Under the pieces are notes generated by a model. It saw only the letters and a program-made list of their open reading frames with translations, searched no databases and was not told the DNA's origin. A program made the position numbers and the translations under genes. Below, in pieces: positions 1-9,877 of a stretch of DNA of 64,000 bases; position 1 is the first letter of the stretch; each line of letters begins with the position of its first letter. The DNA comes from Variovorax sp. PBL-E5 (GTDB lineage: Bacteria; Pseudomonadota; Gammaproteobacteria; Burkholderiales; Burkholderiaceae_C): NCBI RefSeq assembly GCF_901827185.1, contig NZ_LR594672.1, positions 248,001-312,000 of the forward strand, read 5' to 3'.

Positions 1-135
1 TGCCCGCTGGAGGCTGAACGTTAGGGCCGACGATGCCATGGCGCTGCATGGAGCAGTGGGACCGTGCTCGATTGCCCGCCGGCACGATGTCTTGTGGGGT
101 AACCTTCAACGTCTAATCGACCACTCGAGGCGTCC

Positions 136-795
136 ATGTTCATCGAGCATCCCAGCCAAGTTCTGAATGCGCTATTCCGCGATAAGCCTTACCAAGGGGC
201 AAATCCAAAAAGCGCAAAATTCCTGTTCATTGGCCTCGACGCGAACTATCACGCAGAAGTAGAAGACGAGCCAATCTTCAAGAAGCTGCGGGAGTACCAC
301 GAAGACGGAGTCGCCTTCTGGCGCAGTCACCAACGGCATCATCCGTTTTTACTAGAGCAGTACCCATACCGAGGAGACGGCCGCTTCTATCACAGCAGCT
401 TCGCCCGCATCGGCTTTACGCCGGAGCATGCGAGCCAAGTCGCATTCATAGAGTTACTGCACATTCCTACGGTCGGGCGAAGTCGCCTCGTGCGAGCAGA
501 CTTAGACGACGCCCATCTATCCAAGCTCAGCGACTATGTCCTGGATGGCGACGCAGAGCACGTCTTCGTGTCGAAAAAGGTGGCTCGCCTGATGCATGCC
601 ACGAAGCGCTTCCGATGGCTGGAAAAGCGACCGCTGGGCCAATTTGGACCGCTCGACATCCTATATCGTCAAGAAACGAAGACTGTCTACAGCCATACGC
701 ACTTCTCCGCATATGGCAAATATGAGGCACAGAAGGTCGATGAGGCGGACGCAATCCGGTCACTTCTTCGCGAATCCTCCAGCAAGTGCGTGTAG
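136..795 (+). CDS. Hypothetical protein, possibly uracil-DNA-glycosylase-like fold
   Basis: 219-residue soluble protein with no signal peptide or membrane segment. Residues about 28-37 read KFLFIGLDAN, a hydrophobic strand followed by G-x-D-x-N. This recalls motif A of the uracil-DNA glycosylase superfamily (GxDPY-like), and a conserved-looking IELLHIPTVG segment sits near residue 105. The C-terminal half is rich in His, Tyr and Lys. The UDG-fold link rests on these short motifs only and is weak. The ATG at 136 is the first good start. The gene stands alone, with a non-coding stretch downstream. Confidence 0.7.
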   Translation: MFIEHPSQVLNALFRDKPYQGANPKSAKFLFIGLDANYHAEVEDEPIFKKLREYHEDGVAFWRSHQRHHPFLLEQYPYRGDGRFYHSSFARIGFTPEHASQVAFIELLHIPTVGRSRLVRADLDDAHLSKLSDYVLDGDAEHVFVSKKVARLMHATKRFRWLEKRPLGQFGPLDILYRQETKTVYSHTHFSAYGKYEAQKVDEADAIRSLLRESSSKCV

Positions 796-1077
796 ATGTT
801 TTTGCGGGCAAGTCGCGGTAAATAGCAGATTTCTCAGGTCCGTAGGCCTTTTCGCCGGTGGCAGGCGTGTGCGTAGAAGGCTTGCTAAGCCCGTCAGCTC
901 TGCTCGAGGCGCTGCGCCGCGTGCGCAAGGGAATCGATGTCGCCACCCGGCGGCTGTGAAGTTCACCATGCCGCTTGGCGGAGACCGGGACTTATTTCAC
1001 GGAATAATGAGGGTGCGGGCGCGCAACCAGTCCATTCGGACCGTGCGCGACAAAGGCACGTTGGCCAGAATCCGGCC

Positions 1078-1398
1078 ATGGACCGAACAATCACCTCGCA
1101 TCTGGTCGCCACAAGGTCTTTCGTGGACGCATTCCTCAACGACATGTCGCAGCGTGGCCGCGCGCGAGGCGCCCTCGTGCCTGAGCCATCTGGGGACGCT
1201 GACGACATTTCGTTGGTGCCAATGAACCCTATGGAGGTGATGCGAGTCGCGAGCGACTGGCGACGCCTGGCCGGTGTGGACCAACGTGCTGAGCGGGTCG
1301 CACAGGCCCTTGAAGTCGTAGCGACCGCACGTCGAAGCTCGGCGCAGGTGCGAACAAGCCGGGTGGCCCGGCTTTTCGCCGGCTGCAGGGGAAGCTAG
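1078..1398 (+). CDS. Small hypothetical protein
   Basis: 106 codons from the ATG at 1078. The frame stays open further upstream (to about 937), but composition becomes protein-like only from this ATG. The central part (VPMNPMEVMRVASDWRRLAG) reads as an amphipathic helix, and the tail is Arg-rich. There is no clear ribosome binding site and I recognise no family. The surrounding stretch 796-1592 holds nothing else convincing. It could be a spurious high-GC frame. Confidence 0.4.
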   Translation: MDRTITSHLVATRSFVDAFLNDMSQRGRARGALVPEPSGDADDISLVPMNPMEVMRVASDWRRLAGVDQRAERVAQALEVVATARRSSAQVRTSRVARLFAGCRGS

Positions 1399-1592
1399 GT
1401 GAAGGCTTCCCGCGCCGGCCGCACATGCTGCCATTCGGGGCGGGGACCCGCGCGATGCCAGGTGAGACGCGTAACGGCGCACTGCATGCGGGCCGGCTAC
1501 ACTCGCCTTGCCGCGGCCGGCACGAGTGGTTCGTTCCGGCAAATCGGCTCTGAACGTCCATTGAGGTGTTCGAGAAAAACAAGAGGAGTGCC

Positions 1593-2804
1593 ATGAGCGA
1601 GGAATCTAAAACTAAGAAGCCCTTCTTCAAGCGCCTATGGTTCTGGGCCTTGGTCGCAGTCGTCGTCGTCGGGGCCTCCATGGGAGAACGCAAGAACGAC
1701 TCCAAGGTCGCCAGCACATCGTCGACAACCTCCAGCGAAAAAGCTAAGGACCCGAAGAAATCCGTCGTAACGCTCCCGCCCGCGGAGGAAGACCTCATTC
1801 GGGTCATCAGCGGAGCTCAGCGTGAGTCGAAGGACGCCGAGAACGACATGCAGCGAGGCGGCACCAAGGCAAATCGCGACAAGCTGATTTGTCAACAGAT
1901 GCGTTCGCTTGCTGTAAGCAACTGGGTCGGCAAGGTCGAGAAGATTGACTCCAACAGTGACGGAAAGGGAGTTCTCGAGCTGTCTATTGCCCCCGGCATC
2001 ACTGTGAAGACGTGGAACAACGCCATCTCGGACGTGCTCCACGGCACACTCATCGAGCCAGGCACGCCGGTTTTCCAAACAGCCTCCCAGATGAAGAGGG
2101 GTCAGTATGCGGTGTTCTCCGGCTCGTTCTTTCGCGGCACCGAGGCGGACTGCCTTGCTGAGCAGAGCGTGACCCTGCGCGGGAAGCTGGAGGCGCCCGA
2201 ACTTGTCTTCAAATTCTCAAGCGTAGCGCCGTACATCGCTACTCAGAGCGCTGCGGCGGCTCAAGGCCCGGTGCCCGCGTCCAATCCGGCCGTCACGACA
2301 GCAGTGCCGCAGGCGGCGGCCGCTGCCACTGTAGACCCCGCCGCTGGCACCAAGGTCGTGGGGCAAATCGAGGCAGACGGGCCGAAGACGCTCGGCACCG
2401 TCGCCGGGGAGCTCAAGGTCACTGAGTTGCCTTCTGGGGAGCGAGCTGTCACGTTGGGCGGTGCGCCTCTGTTTACCGGCGAGGACGCCCAATGGCAAAG
2501 CATCGTCCGGCGGTTCGCGCTTTCTGGGGGCCGGGATGCCGTACTCCTTGCGAGCAGCGGTGGCCGCGGCAATAGCTGTGAAACGCTCTACTTCTTCGTC
2601 ATCTTGGAGAAGAACAACCAAGCGAAGTGGACGCCTGAGTTTGGAACCTGCTCTCCCGGCGGTACTTTTTCCCAGGACGGCGACCGAATCTCGCTCAGCC
2701 TGCCTGCGGTTGGAAAGATGGAAGTGAGCATCTTCGACGGCAAGCAGGTGATTGAAGACGGGAAGCCAGTCGTGCTGGTGGCTGGCAACGACCCTTCGAA
2801 GTGA
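1593..2804 (+). CDS. Membrane-anchored hypothetical protein
   Basis: 403 residues. The ATG at 1593 is preceded by AAGAGGAG (1581-1588) and is preferred over the in-frame GTG at 1566. A basic N-terminus leads into one transmembrane helix (about residues 18-32), then a Ser/Thr/Lys-rich linker. A central domain (about 65-205) contains several Cys and the pattern VGKVEKIDSNSDGKGVLELS, consistent with an OB-like beta barrel. After an Ala/Pro linker (about 220-260) comes a C-terminal beta-rich domain. It is probably anchored in the inner membrane facing the periplasm. Function unknown. Confidence 0.75.
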   Translation: MSEESKTKKPFFKRLWFWALVAVVVVGASMGERKNDSKVASTSSTTSSEKAKDPKKSVVTLPPAEEDLIRVISGAQRESKDAENDMQRGGTKANRDKLICQQMRSLAVSNWVGKVEKIDSNSDGKGVLELSIAPGITVKTWNNAISDVLHGTLIEPGTPVFQTASQMKRGQYAVFSGSFFRGTEADCLAEQSVTLRGKLEAPELVFKFSSVAPYIATQSAAAAQGPVPASNPAVTTAVPQAAAAATVDPAAGTKVVGQIEADGPKTLGTVAGELKVTELPSGERAVTLGGAPLFTGEDAQWQSIVRRFALSGGRDAVLLASSGGRGNSCETLYFFVILEKNNQAKWTPEFGTCSPGGTFSQDGDRISLSLPAVGKMEVSIFDGKQVIEDGKPVVLVAGNDPSK

Positions 2805-2942
2805 ACGGAAGTGGCGGAACGGCGCCAGGCTGACCCGCTACGCATTGCGTCCGGCGGGCGCCGACTGTATCGAGCCAGAGCACCGAGACGCGGGCGCCTA
2901 GGTCCCCTGTGAGACCATTGGCGCCGATTGCCCCGACTCGGT

Positions 2943-3227
2943 TCAGCTCTTGCACTCAATGAACATTGAGTTCGGTCCCCGCACGAACGTGGCGCCGGCG
3001 CCCATCGGGGTCACGATTCCATTCGGCCCGTCCTGCCGGTCTACGAGGCTGTAGCCCTGTGGGCAGAGCTTGGCGGCTTCCTCGTAGCAAGCATGAAGAA
3101 CTGCGCTGCCGCACTTGACCGTGTATGCAGTTCGCCCGTTCGGACCCGGTATGGGTTTCGAGCTGATAGCGCAGCCGTGAAGTACCAAGGCCGTCGCAAC
3201 AATCGCACTCGCCTTCAAAAAGCGCAT
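2943..3227 (-). CDS. Small lipoprotein
   Basis: 94 residues. The N-terminus MRFLKASAIVATALVLHGC is a signal peptide with a lipobox (LHGC), so Cys19 should be lipidated and the protein anchored to a membrane. The mature part has four more Cys (at VKCGS, HACYEE, KLCPQG and IECKS), which could pair as disulfides. GAGGAG lies about 9 bases upstream of the start on the minus strand. Function unknown. Confidence 0.75.
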   Translation of the reverse strand: MRFLKASAIVATALVLHGCAISSKPIPGPNGRTAYTVKCGSAVLHACYEEAAKLCPQGYSLVDRQDGPNGIVTPMGAGATFVRGPNSMFIECKS

Positions 3228-3525
3228 AGGTGACTTCTCCTCGTTCCCGATTGGCGAGTGTACAGAACTGCTTTCCTATTCCCGAGTGCGCCGGGGTTCG
3301 GGCTGCAGGGGCTTGAGCGCAGCCTTCTGCGCCGCCCGGAGGTCCCGGACCAAACCGCAGGGGAAAAAAGGCATGGAAGGGTTGCCGATATGCTTGCCAC
3401 CGGCTGACCCTTGGCGCCCAGCACAGCAGGACAAACGGCCCCCAATAATCGTGACAAACGGCTTAAGGATGACAGTAAGGGGCAACGTAGACTTCTGCCA
3501 TGGGAAGCAGTCACACGGCAACACG

Positions 3526-3900
3526 ATGTTTGAGGCTCTAAAGTTGTTCCTTGCAGGGGCGATTTTATTCGGGCTATTACCGAAATCCTGCACAGCCGAC
3601 TGCACCGTGTGTGGCCGCTTTGAAGCAGTGGACGGCTGCTCTACTCTGTCTGTGTATAAAGATGGAACCGCAGCGCTGGTGGCCCAGTGCATCGGTCCGG
3701 CCAGGGCACCTCGAACCGAGGTCTACAAGTACACCCTAGAGCAGGGTTACGACAGCGACCATTTTGAGTTGTTCACCACGGGGCCCCTTCAAGCGGGGTC
3801 AAGCGCTCCGTTTCGCATTTCGATGAAGCGAGCGGGCTCCGACGACTGGGAACCAGTTGGCTACCATCAAAGAATGGATTCGCGCTACCGGCGCCGTTAG
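3526..3900 (+). CDS. Small secreted hypothetical protein
   Basis: 124 residues from the ATG at 3526, chosen because a typical signal peptide (MFEALKLFLAGAILFGLLPK, cleavage near SCTA) begins there. The open frame runs back to 3286, but that part is not protein-like. The mature protein starts with a Cys-rich segment (CTADCTVCGRFE) followed by a beta-rich region. It is convergent with the acyltransferase gene that follows, 25 bp away. No family recognised. Confidence 0.6.
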   Translation: MFEALKLFLAGAILFGLLPKSCTADCTVCGRFEAVDGCSTLSVYKDGTAALVAQCIGPARAPRTEVYKYTLEQGYDSDHFELFTTGPLQAGSSAPFRISMKRAGSDDWEPVGYHQRMDSRYRRR

Positions 3901-3925
3901 GTTTTGCGCCAAAGCCACTCCGCGA

Positions 3926-4975
3926 CTATGAATTCCCCTGGGGCTGTGTCGCAGTCGAATCGTTGCCGGTGGACCGCTGATGCCGTTGCTGCGAATACCT
4001 GTCCAAGCCCCAAGATAGGAGGAACGAGCCGACGATGGCTGCTGCCAGGTACAGGATAGGGGAGTCAAACCCGCTTTGCTTCAGGAAATAGAACGCTGGG
4101 ATGTGGATGATGTAGAGCGGGTAGGAGATATCGCCAAGCAACCGAAGTGCCGCTGAGCCGCTCGATTGCGCGCCTACGGATTTTGCAATTCGCTTAAAGG
4201 TCCAGAGCACGGCAAGCAAGGTGAATGCCTGCAGTGCGAAGCTGTCGATGCCGACGTGCAGGAACTGGTCGACCTGGTCTCGCTTCCAACTCGAGGCGAA
4301 CTGGATGGATATGGCGAGGAGAATGTGCAGCGCAAACATCCACCCTACCTCATTCAGTATGGGCTGGTAGCGCTGCGGCTCTCGCGCAAGCCTGAATCCC
4401 GCCAGCCAGATGAAGGACAGGAATACGAGGTTGAGGCCATACCCCACGCCCGAATAGTAGTTCCAGTGAAACAGCGTCCGACCGCAGGTGTGCGCGAGGA
4501 ACGCGACGAACGACACGCGCGCCAGCAGCTGCAGGGTCGAAGGCTTCAGGCTGAAGAGTAGCGGCGTGAGCAGGTAAAGCCAGAACTCCAGCGCCAGGCT
4601 CCAAGCAGGGCCGACGAACGAGTCGCTGGTCACAATCTGATTCAGGAAGAGCACGTTCGCCACGAGCAACCAGGCCGACGGCATGGTGCCGTGCTCCATC
4701 GCGAAGACGACGCAAGTCAGGGCGAGCGCGGCGATGTAAATTGGATAGATTCTTAGAGTGCGCCGCCGGAGGAACGCTTTCGGCTCTTTCTGGTACGAGG
4801 TGCCTATCGAAAACCCACTAATCAGCAGGAAGCCCAGCACCGCTTCAAAGGCGCCGAATTTTGGAACCAACGCCCAAATCCCGACCGGGACAAAGTCGGG
4901 CAGATGGTTTACTGCAACGATGAAGGCCAGGACAAAGCGCAGGCCCGCAAGCACGCTCCATTTATCGATTTGCAT
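3926..4975 (-). CDS. Acyltransferase 3 family membrane protein
   Basis: 349 residues with about ten hydrophobic helices. The N-terminal GLRFVLAFIVAVNHL carries the conserved His of acyltransferase-3 (OafA/YrhL) enzymes, and LRIYPIY is the usual R-I-x-P motif. These inner-membrane enzymes move acetyl or other acyl groups onto cell-surface carbohydrates. The substrate cannot be told. It is about 70% identical by eye to the protein at 19255-20310. It is a single-gene unit with no sugar or LPS genes next to it. Confidence 0.85.
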   Translation of the reverse strand: MQIDKWSVLAGLRFVLAFIVAVNHLPDFVPVGIWALVPKFGAFEAVLGFLLISGFSIGTSYQKEPKAFLRRRTLRIYPIYIAALALTCVVFAMEHGTMPSAWLLVANVLFLNQIVTSDSFVGPAWSLALEFWLYLLTPLLFSLKPSTLQLLARVSFVAFLAHTCGRTLFHWNYYSGVGYGLNLVFLSFIWLAGFRLAREPQRYQPILNEVGWMFALHILLAISIQFASSWKRDQVDQFLHVGIDSFALQAFTLLAVLWTFKRIAKSVGAQSSGSAALRLLGDISYPLYIIHIPAFYFLKQSGFDSPILYLAAAIVGSFLLSWGLDRYSQQRHQRSTGNDSTATQPQGNS

Positions 4976-5293
4976 TTGACAGGCGCGATGTTGTTTTGAA
5001 GACGTTCCTCAGTCCGAGGCCAGTCCCTGGTAGCTCTATTGCTCATACCCGGAAGTCGTTTTGAACGCACTCCGCCGTTTCTCTACGGTCGGCACGCTCC
5101 CGCTGGCTTAAGCGCTCGAATCGGCTGTTCGCCTCGAGCGCGATGTCGCATGCCATCGGCCCAGGAATCGGGCCAGGCCTTAGGCCTTTTCTGCACGACC
5201 CACCTGCCCTTGGCCGGGAGGCGGGCGTTGGCGCAGGGAATGAAGCAGGCGAGGATGACGTTCTGCACTTTGCTTCGGCCGAAGCGGGAGGCG
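4976..5293. other. Intergenic region without a recognisable gene
   Basis: About 320 bp between two minus-strand genes. It must hold the promoter of the acyltransferase gene near its left edge. Open frames here have shadow-like composition, and I see no strong hairpin. Confidence 0.5.
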
Positions 5294-7615
5294 TCAATAC
5301 AGGTAGACCGCACCCGAGTAGGCCGTCGCGGGTCCGGTCGGAACGCCATTGATGCCAGAGGTCACGTTCGTCTCACTGGGGGCACCTACAGCCAAGGTTC
5401 CGCCCTCGCGTGAAAGGGAAACGGCCCAGCCGAAGCCGCTCACCGAACCGCTCAGGGCAGTTGGCCTGGCCTTGACGAAATCCTCGAGCTTCCATAAACC
5501 CGTTCGGTGGTGGAAGGTTTGCACCGCACCTGTGGTGCCACCGACCATATCCAGTGGCCCTGAGCCATTGATGCCAGTTGCGGTAGAGCGGTCGAAGACA
5601 ATGCCCACCGCCATGAGCAGTCCATCGTATGAAAGCGAGATGCTTTGCCCCATGCCCTGGTTTGCGTACGTGACCGCAGGCTTGAGGGTCGTCTCGAGTG
5701 CATAGGCGCCCCCGGGCGCGCGCCGGTAGGTGTGGACCGCACCGGAATTGAGCGCTGGCGGCGCCGTACCGTCAAAGCCAGTCGTGCTGTTCCAGCCTGA
5801 ACTTTCGTTCGTGGCGCCGACGGCAAGGACACTGCCGTCACCTGAGAGCGCAACCGTGATGCCAAAGACCGTCGGCAGGGCGGGAGTGGGCGACTTCAGG
5901 AAGGACGTACGCGTCCAGCTCGAGCCGTTGGCAGCATAGACGTGAACCGCACCAGATATCACGCCCGCATTGCTCGTCTCGTCGCCATCCGCGATGCTGG
6001 GGTGCGCATACTCACCGATGGCCAGCGTACTCCCGTCGGGCGAAAGCGCCAAACCATGGCCGAAATGCGCGAAGAAATGGGGATGCGACGCAACGAGCCG
6101 CGTTTGCTGTGACCAGGCGCCGGCAGATTGCTCGAATACGTAGACCGCCCCTTCCCGTGTGGCCACGCCAAGCGATTCATCCGGAGCTGCGACCGCCAGA
6201 CGCGTCCCGTCAGCTGACAAGGAAACGGCGCTCCCGAAGGAAGAGTACCCAGCGACCGAGCGCTTGAGATAGGCCTGTTGCGACCAGGTCGCGCCACTGC
6301 GCTTGAAGACATAGGCAGCCCCGGTGCCGGGGAGCGAGTCGTTGTTCGGGTCCGCACCTGTTCCGGTTCCCGAACTCGCCTCGGCTTCAGCGCCCACGGC
6401 CAACGTCGAGCCATCCTCGGAGAGCGCTACCGACGCGCCGAAGTAGTCGTTTGGGTCATTGTTGTCCGCCAGCACCCGGGCCTCGAACTTCCACTGGCTC
6501 GAACCGACGCGGGAGTAGATGTCGACCTTGCCCGTGTTGGTCACCCAGAACTTCGAACCGACCGCTAGCGTGCTGCCGTCACCTGAAACCGCAACCGAAA
6601 GACCGAAGTTCGTGTTGCCCGCGGGTACCGGCGCTCTGAAGTGTCCGATGGCCAGGCTGGGCACCGGCGTCACCGAGTCCGAAAAGGGGCTGCAGCCACT
6701 CGCATTGCACGCTTGAACCGCGAACTCAGTGGGTACCTGCTCGAGCAGGGGCAGATTGAGTAGGCTGAACGTTGTTGACAGGAGGTTGTCCGCCATCAGC
6801 GTGAGCGAGCTCGGCGTGACGGTGCTCTGGCCGAGCTTGTAGTACGTGGCGCCAGATACCGGCGTCCAGGCAAGGATGTAGCTCTTCACGCCATAGCTGA
6901 CGGTCGGGGTCGCTGGCTTGTTCGGCGCCGGCGGCGGCGGGACGTTCGCACAGCTGATGGCTACGTCGCCGACCGTGCCCTGGACCGTCCCCGAGCCGAG
7001 TGCGACGGTGCAGGCCTGCCCGGTAGGCAGGGTGCGGACCGTCACCGCGTACGCGCTTCCGTAAGCCAAGGCGGTCGGAAATTGGAAGGTACCGTTTGAG
7101 CTGAGGTTCAGCTCGTCGCCCCCGTTGTTGCGAAGCACGAGGGTGCCGCTCAGCCCGCTGAGGCTTCCGCCCACGTTGAACGTCGAGACGGCGCAAACCA
7201 CCCGGATAGCCGTGACTGCGGCGGTTACCGAGCCTTCGCCAGCGCTCACGGAGCACAGGTGCCCCTGGGGTTGCGCCGCCACGGTGACGGCATAAGGGTT
7301 GCCTGCTGTGATGGTCTTGGGGAACTGGAAACTGCCGTTGGCGGTGATGCTGATGGCGTCGCCGCCGTTGTTGTGCAGAACAAGCGTTCCGCTCAGGCCC
7401 GACACTTCTCCACCAACGCGGAACTCCTTTTCAGGAGTCGGAGCGGGTTCTGCCGGCGCCGCAGGCGATGGCGTCTCCGCTACAGGAAACATAAAGCCTC
7501 CGCCTCCGCCTCCACCGCCGCCGCCGCAGGCACTGAGAGCAAGCGCTGCTGCGGCTGCAAGCCAGGCGCGTTTGTAGTTGAGCCATTGGAATGGCGTTGT
7601 GGTCCCCAGCGTCAC
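5294..7615 (-). CDS. FG-GAP beta-propeller lipoprotein
   Basis: 773 residues. The signal peptide ends in a lipobox (LSAC), followed by ten Gly residues and a Pro/Ala linker. Two homologous modules of about 80 residues follow (each with VGG..SGLSGTLVL, NNGGD, F-Q-F-P and a late Cys), then a fibronectin-like region (about 230-320). The C-terminal 450 residues contain seven repeats of the type S-x-DGSTLAVG, spaced about 60-70 residues, which is one integrin-like seven-bladed propeller. Such proteins sit on the cell surface and bind ligands or partners. Ligand unknown. No partner genes are adjacent. Confidence 0.85.
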   Translation of the reverse strand: MTLGTTTPFQWLNYKRAWLAAAAALALSACGGGGGGGGGGFMFPVAETPSPAAPAEPAPTPEKEFRVGGEVSGLSGTLVLHNNGGDAISITANGSFQFPKTITAGNPYAVTVAAQPQGHLCSVSAGEGSVTAAVTAIRVVCAVSTFNVGGSLSGLSGTLVLRNNGGDELNLSSNGTFQFPTALAYGSAYAVTVRTLPTGQACTVALGSGTVQGTVGDVAISCANVPPPPAPNKPATPTVSYGVKSYILAWTPVSGATYYKLGQSTVTPSSLTLMADNLLSTTFSLLNLPLLEQVPTEFAVQACNASGCSPFSDSVTPVPSLAIGHFRAPVPAGNTNFGLSVAVSGDGSTLAVGSKFWVTNTGKVDIYSRVGSSQWKFEARVLADNNDPNDYFGASVALSEDGSTLAVGAEAEASSGTGTGADPNNDSLPGTGAAYVFKRSGATWSQQAYLKRSVAGYSSFGSAVSLSADGTRLAVAAPDESLGVATREGAVYVFEQSAGAWSQQTRLVASHPHFFAHFGHGLALSPDGSTLAIGEYAHPSIADGDETSNAGVISGAVHVYAANGSSWTRTSFLKSPTPALPTVFGITVALSGDGSVLAVGATNESSGWNSTTGFDGTAPPALNSGAVHTYRRAPGGAYALETTLKPAVTYANQGMGQSISLSYDGLLMAVGIVFDRSTATGINGSGPLDMVGGTTGAVQTFHHRTGLWKLEDFVKARPTALSGSVSGFGWAVSLSREGGTLAVGAPSETNVTSGINGVPTGPATAYSGAVYLY

Positions 7616-7825
7616 TGTAGCCCTTTGTTGTTAATTTAGGCTACGCAATGTAACCGAAATGTACTGCTGTCAGGTGCCAGGGCGCGCCGGTGTCTGCAGA
7701 AAAGTTCGCGAACAGCGCCGAATATCGATGCTTTTGCAACCGTGGCCCCCGCGGAGGCTCCCTCCCTGCAAGTCCTTTAAGCTTTAGCGAGCCGTGGGCG
7801 TCTTATAGGAGCGTCCCTCCGCTCC

Positions 7826-8083
7826 CTACCGAGTGGATTCTTCATGCCTGGCCTTTCCTTTGCACGACCCTGCATCAGCTTCCGACGACAAGGATGGCTG
7901 ACGCGCCTGAGGGCACGTGCGGCAGACGCCGCCGCCTTCTGCCTGCGTGAATGCAACGCTTGATGCGAGCATCAACACGGCGACCAGCGAAAAGACAACC
8001 CTGCGAGTGATGTCTGCGAGCAAATAGAGGGTGGCGTTGCGAAGGAAGCCTCGGGGCGGACGTTGGATATGAAATGAAGACAT
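7826..8083 (-). CDS. Possible small secreted protein
   Basis: 85 codons on the minus strand. Residues about 29-48 (RRVVFSLVAVLMLASSVAFT) look like a signal peptide or membrane helix, but they sit unusually far from the N-terminus. The tail has three Cys. There is no good ribosome binding site. The rest of 7616-8343 holds no other convincing gene. This may be spurious. Confidence 0.3.
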   Translation of the reverse strand: MSSFHIQRPPRGFLRNATLYLLADITRRVVFSLVAVLMLASSVAFTQAEGGGVCRTCPQARQPSLSSEADAGSCKGKARHEESTR

Positions 8084-8284
8084 GGGCAGCCTCGGCGAGG
8101 AGGGCGTATCAAGTTCAGGGCGAGACAGAGCACAGGGGACGTAACTGTCCGGATACAGCGTCTAGCCTTCCCGCTTAGCCTTTGGCGGGCGAGCCTATTG
8201 CGCCCCGCCCGCGAAGAGGCGGGACGCCCTCCGAGTTGACTAAAATGTGTCTCGGCCGAAATAGGGTTCTAAAATACAAGTGAC

Positions 8285-8293
8285 TGCTATAAT
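8285..8293 (+). promoter_or_regulatory. Extended -10 promoter for the 8344 gene
   Basis: TGCTATAAT is a perfect extended -10 (TGN plus TATAAT), about 50 bp before the start codon at 8344. No good -35 lies at the usual distance, which is acceptable for extended -10 promoters. A TTGACT at 8236-8241 is too far upstream to pair with it. Confidence 0.55.
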
Positions 8294-8343
8294 GCGATTT
8301 CGCGGCCTCTTTAGCGGGTTCGCATTCCAGAGATTGATAGGTC

Positions 8344-8883
8344 ATGACCACAACTGCCGCCACAAGCTTGAGCTCCTCTGAAGTCCGCAGCCTCACCGTG
8401 TCCTCGGCGCTCGCGGCACTGCGGCAGGGGACCGGGCGTGCCGAGCCGCGCGACCAGATGTTGAACGCTGACGCGCTGCGAGCGCTGCGCCCTGTGCTCG
8501 AGCAGCGCATGGCCGTGCACCGTTCGCTGTTCGAGCCCACGTGGGTGAAAGGTGACGGCGTATTCGAGAGCTTCCTTGACGAGTTTCCGTCGCTGGACCC
8601 CGGGGCCGACCAGCTGATGAACGCCGGCGTTCGCGACGACGTTATCTTCTTCGAGGTCGCGCGCCACCGCGAGGGCGTTGGCCTGAGGTATTCCCACATG
8701 CTGCGTTTTCCGCTGAGGTATCTGAGCGACGGGGGTGAAGCTACCTTGCGTACAGAGGCGCTAGCCCGGCTGAGCAAGCAGCAGCAAGCGCTGGAAGCGA
8801 AGAACGCGGCATTCTCCGATGCAGAGACTGCGGTGCTCACCACCCTTCGGCAGCTGGCTCGCGAAGACCAGGCTGGCGCATGA
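8344..8883 (+). CDS. Conserved-looking hypothetical, first gene of an unknown operon
   Basis: 179 residues, soluble, mixed helical. The C-terminal 50 residues (LSKQQQALEAKNAAFSDAET) look like a coiled coil. No recognised domain. The stop overlaps the next start by four bases (ATGA), so the two are probably translated together. It begins a set of unknown genes on the same strand. Confidence 0.65.
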   Translation: MTTTAATSLSSSEVRSLTVSSALAALRQGTGRAEPRDQMLNADALRALRPVLEQRMAVHRSLFEPTWVKGDGVFESFLDEFPSLDPGADQLMNAGVRDDVIFFEVARHREGVGLRYSHMLRFPLRYLSDGGEATLRTEALARLSKQQQALEAKNAAFSDAETAVLTTLRQLAREDQAGA

Positions 8884-9266
8884 ACGCGATAACGTCACCC
8901 CAAACACCTCTGTGCGACTGCCTCCTCGAGGCACTGGACCCCGTCGGCGCGAGTTCCCCCTCCGAAGCTGGCTGGATGGCCGCCGCGCATCTATTCCTCA
9001 GCAGGATTACGCCTCCCTCTCTCGAAGCGCTTCTCGTGAGAGCATGTGAAGGTGCGGCCAGGGACAAGGAGCCTTTGCGCACCACCGCGCATGTTCATTT
9101 CATCGCCCTGGTGCTGAGCGAAAAGAAAGCCCTGGGCCTGGTCGAGCCCGAGGCGCGTGCGCTCCTGCTGCTTTTGGCCGGGCAGGTCGACCAAATGGAA
9201 AACATCTTTTCGTCTTGCGTGCTGCCCGAGTGGGAAGACACCGTGGACGCGAGCAGTGCAAGCTGA
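8880..9266 (+). CDS. Hypothetical protein
   Basis: 128 residues, all-alpha in appearance. It begins in an ATGA overlap with the previous gene. The C-terminal stretch (LLLLAGQVDQMENIFSSCVL, then PEW) resembles the end of the 9974 product (a hydrophobic helix, then D-E-x-x-N-x-F-S and EW), so the two may be distant paralogues. Function unknown. Confidence 0.6.
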   Translation: MNAITSPQTPLCDCLLEALDPVGASSPSEAGWMAAAHLFLSRITPPSLEALLVRACEGAARDKEPLRTTAHVHFIALVLSEKKALGLVEPEARALLLLLAGQVDQMENIFSSCVLPEWEDTVDASSAS

Positions 9267-9283
9267 CACTCAGCCCGACTTCT

Positions 9284-9862
9284 ATGACGCCAACCTGTCC
9301 CTCGCAAGCCACAGACGGTCCAGCCGCTGCGCAGCGCCACGTGGCACCCGCGGGAACGCCTCTGTCCGACGCGTTGGAGCGCACGCGCGTCGAGCTCGGC
9401 CAGCAGCGCACACCCGCATACGGCGATGCCCTTGCGCTGTGCCGCTGCCTGGAAGCAGAACTTGTCGCGCTGCGAGACACGCCCCAGCCGGCTGCAATGC
9501 AGCGCGCCGACCGCACCGAGATTCATAAGCGCTTGACGCGGCTGCAGACCGGAGGCTGCACCTGCATGACGAAGACGCCGGTGCTGGCGTATCACAGCGA
9601 GAGTTGCCGATACCGGCTCGCGTCCGAGGTTGACCTGCTACTTGCGGCCGAGGAGCAGACGGTGCCCTCGGCGCCGGTGCCGAGCATTGAGGAAATGGCG
9701 GCATTGCTCGGCAGATTGCGCTATGCGCTGCGCAAGCATGCCGGTACCGTGCCTTTCGCCATGGAAGTCGCGGACCGAGCGGGGGAGTACCTTCGGCGCC
9801 ATGGACTGCAAGGTTCCCCTCTGAGGACGGGGGCCCGCGAGCCCGGTCAAGACAGGGCCTAG
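9284..9862 (+). CDS. Hypothetical protein
   Basis: 192 residues from the ATG at 9284. An open frame extends upstream to 9215 but overlaps the previous gene. The middle has a Cys/His cluster (GGCTCMTK, then HSESCRYR, about residues 93-115) that could bind zinc. The C-terminal third is helical (IEEMAALLGRLRYALRKHAG). It is followed by a clear terminator, which ends this transcription unit. Confidence 0.55.
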   Translation: MTPTCPSQATDGPAAAQRHVAPAGTPLSDALERTRVELGQQRTPAYGDALALCRCLEAELVALRDTPQPAAMQRADRTEIHKRLTRLQTGGCTCMTKTPVLAYHSESCRYRLASEVDLLLAAEEQTVPSAPVPSIEEMAALLGRLRYALRKHAGTVPFAMEVADRAGEYLRRHGLQGSPLRTGAREPGQDRA

Positions 9863-9877
9863 CAATCCTGCAGCAGC

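Noticed and set aside
8203..8224. GC hairpin CCGCC...GGCGG before the 8344 promoter
   Set aside because: No T-run follows, so it is not supported as a terminator.
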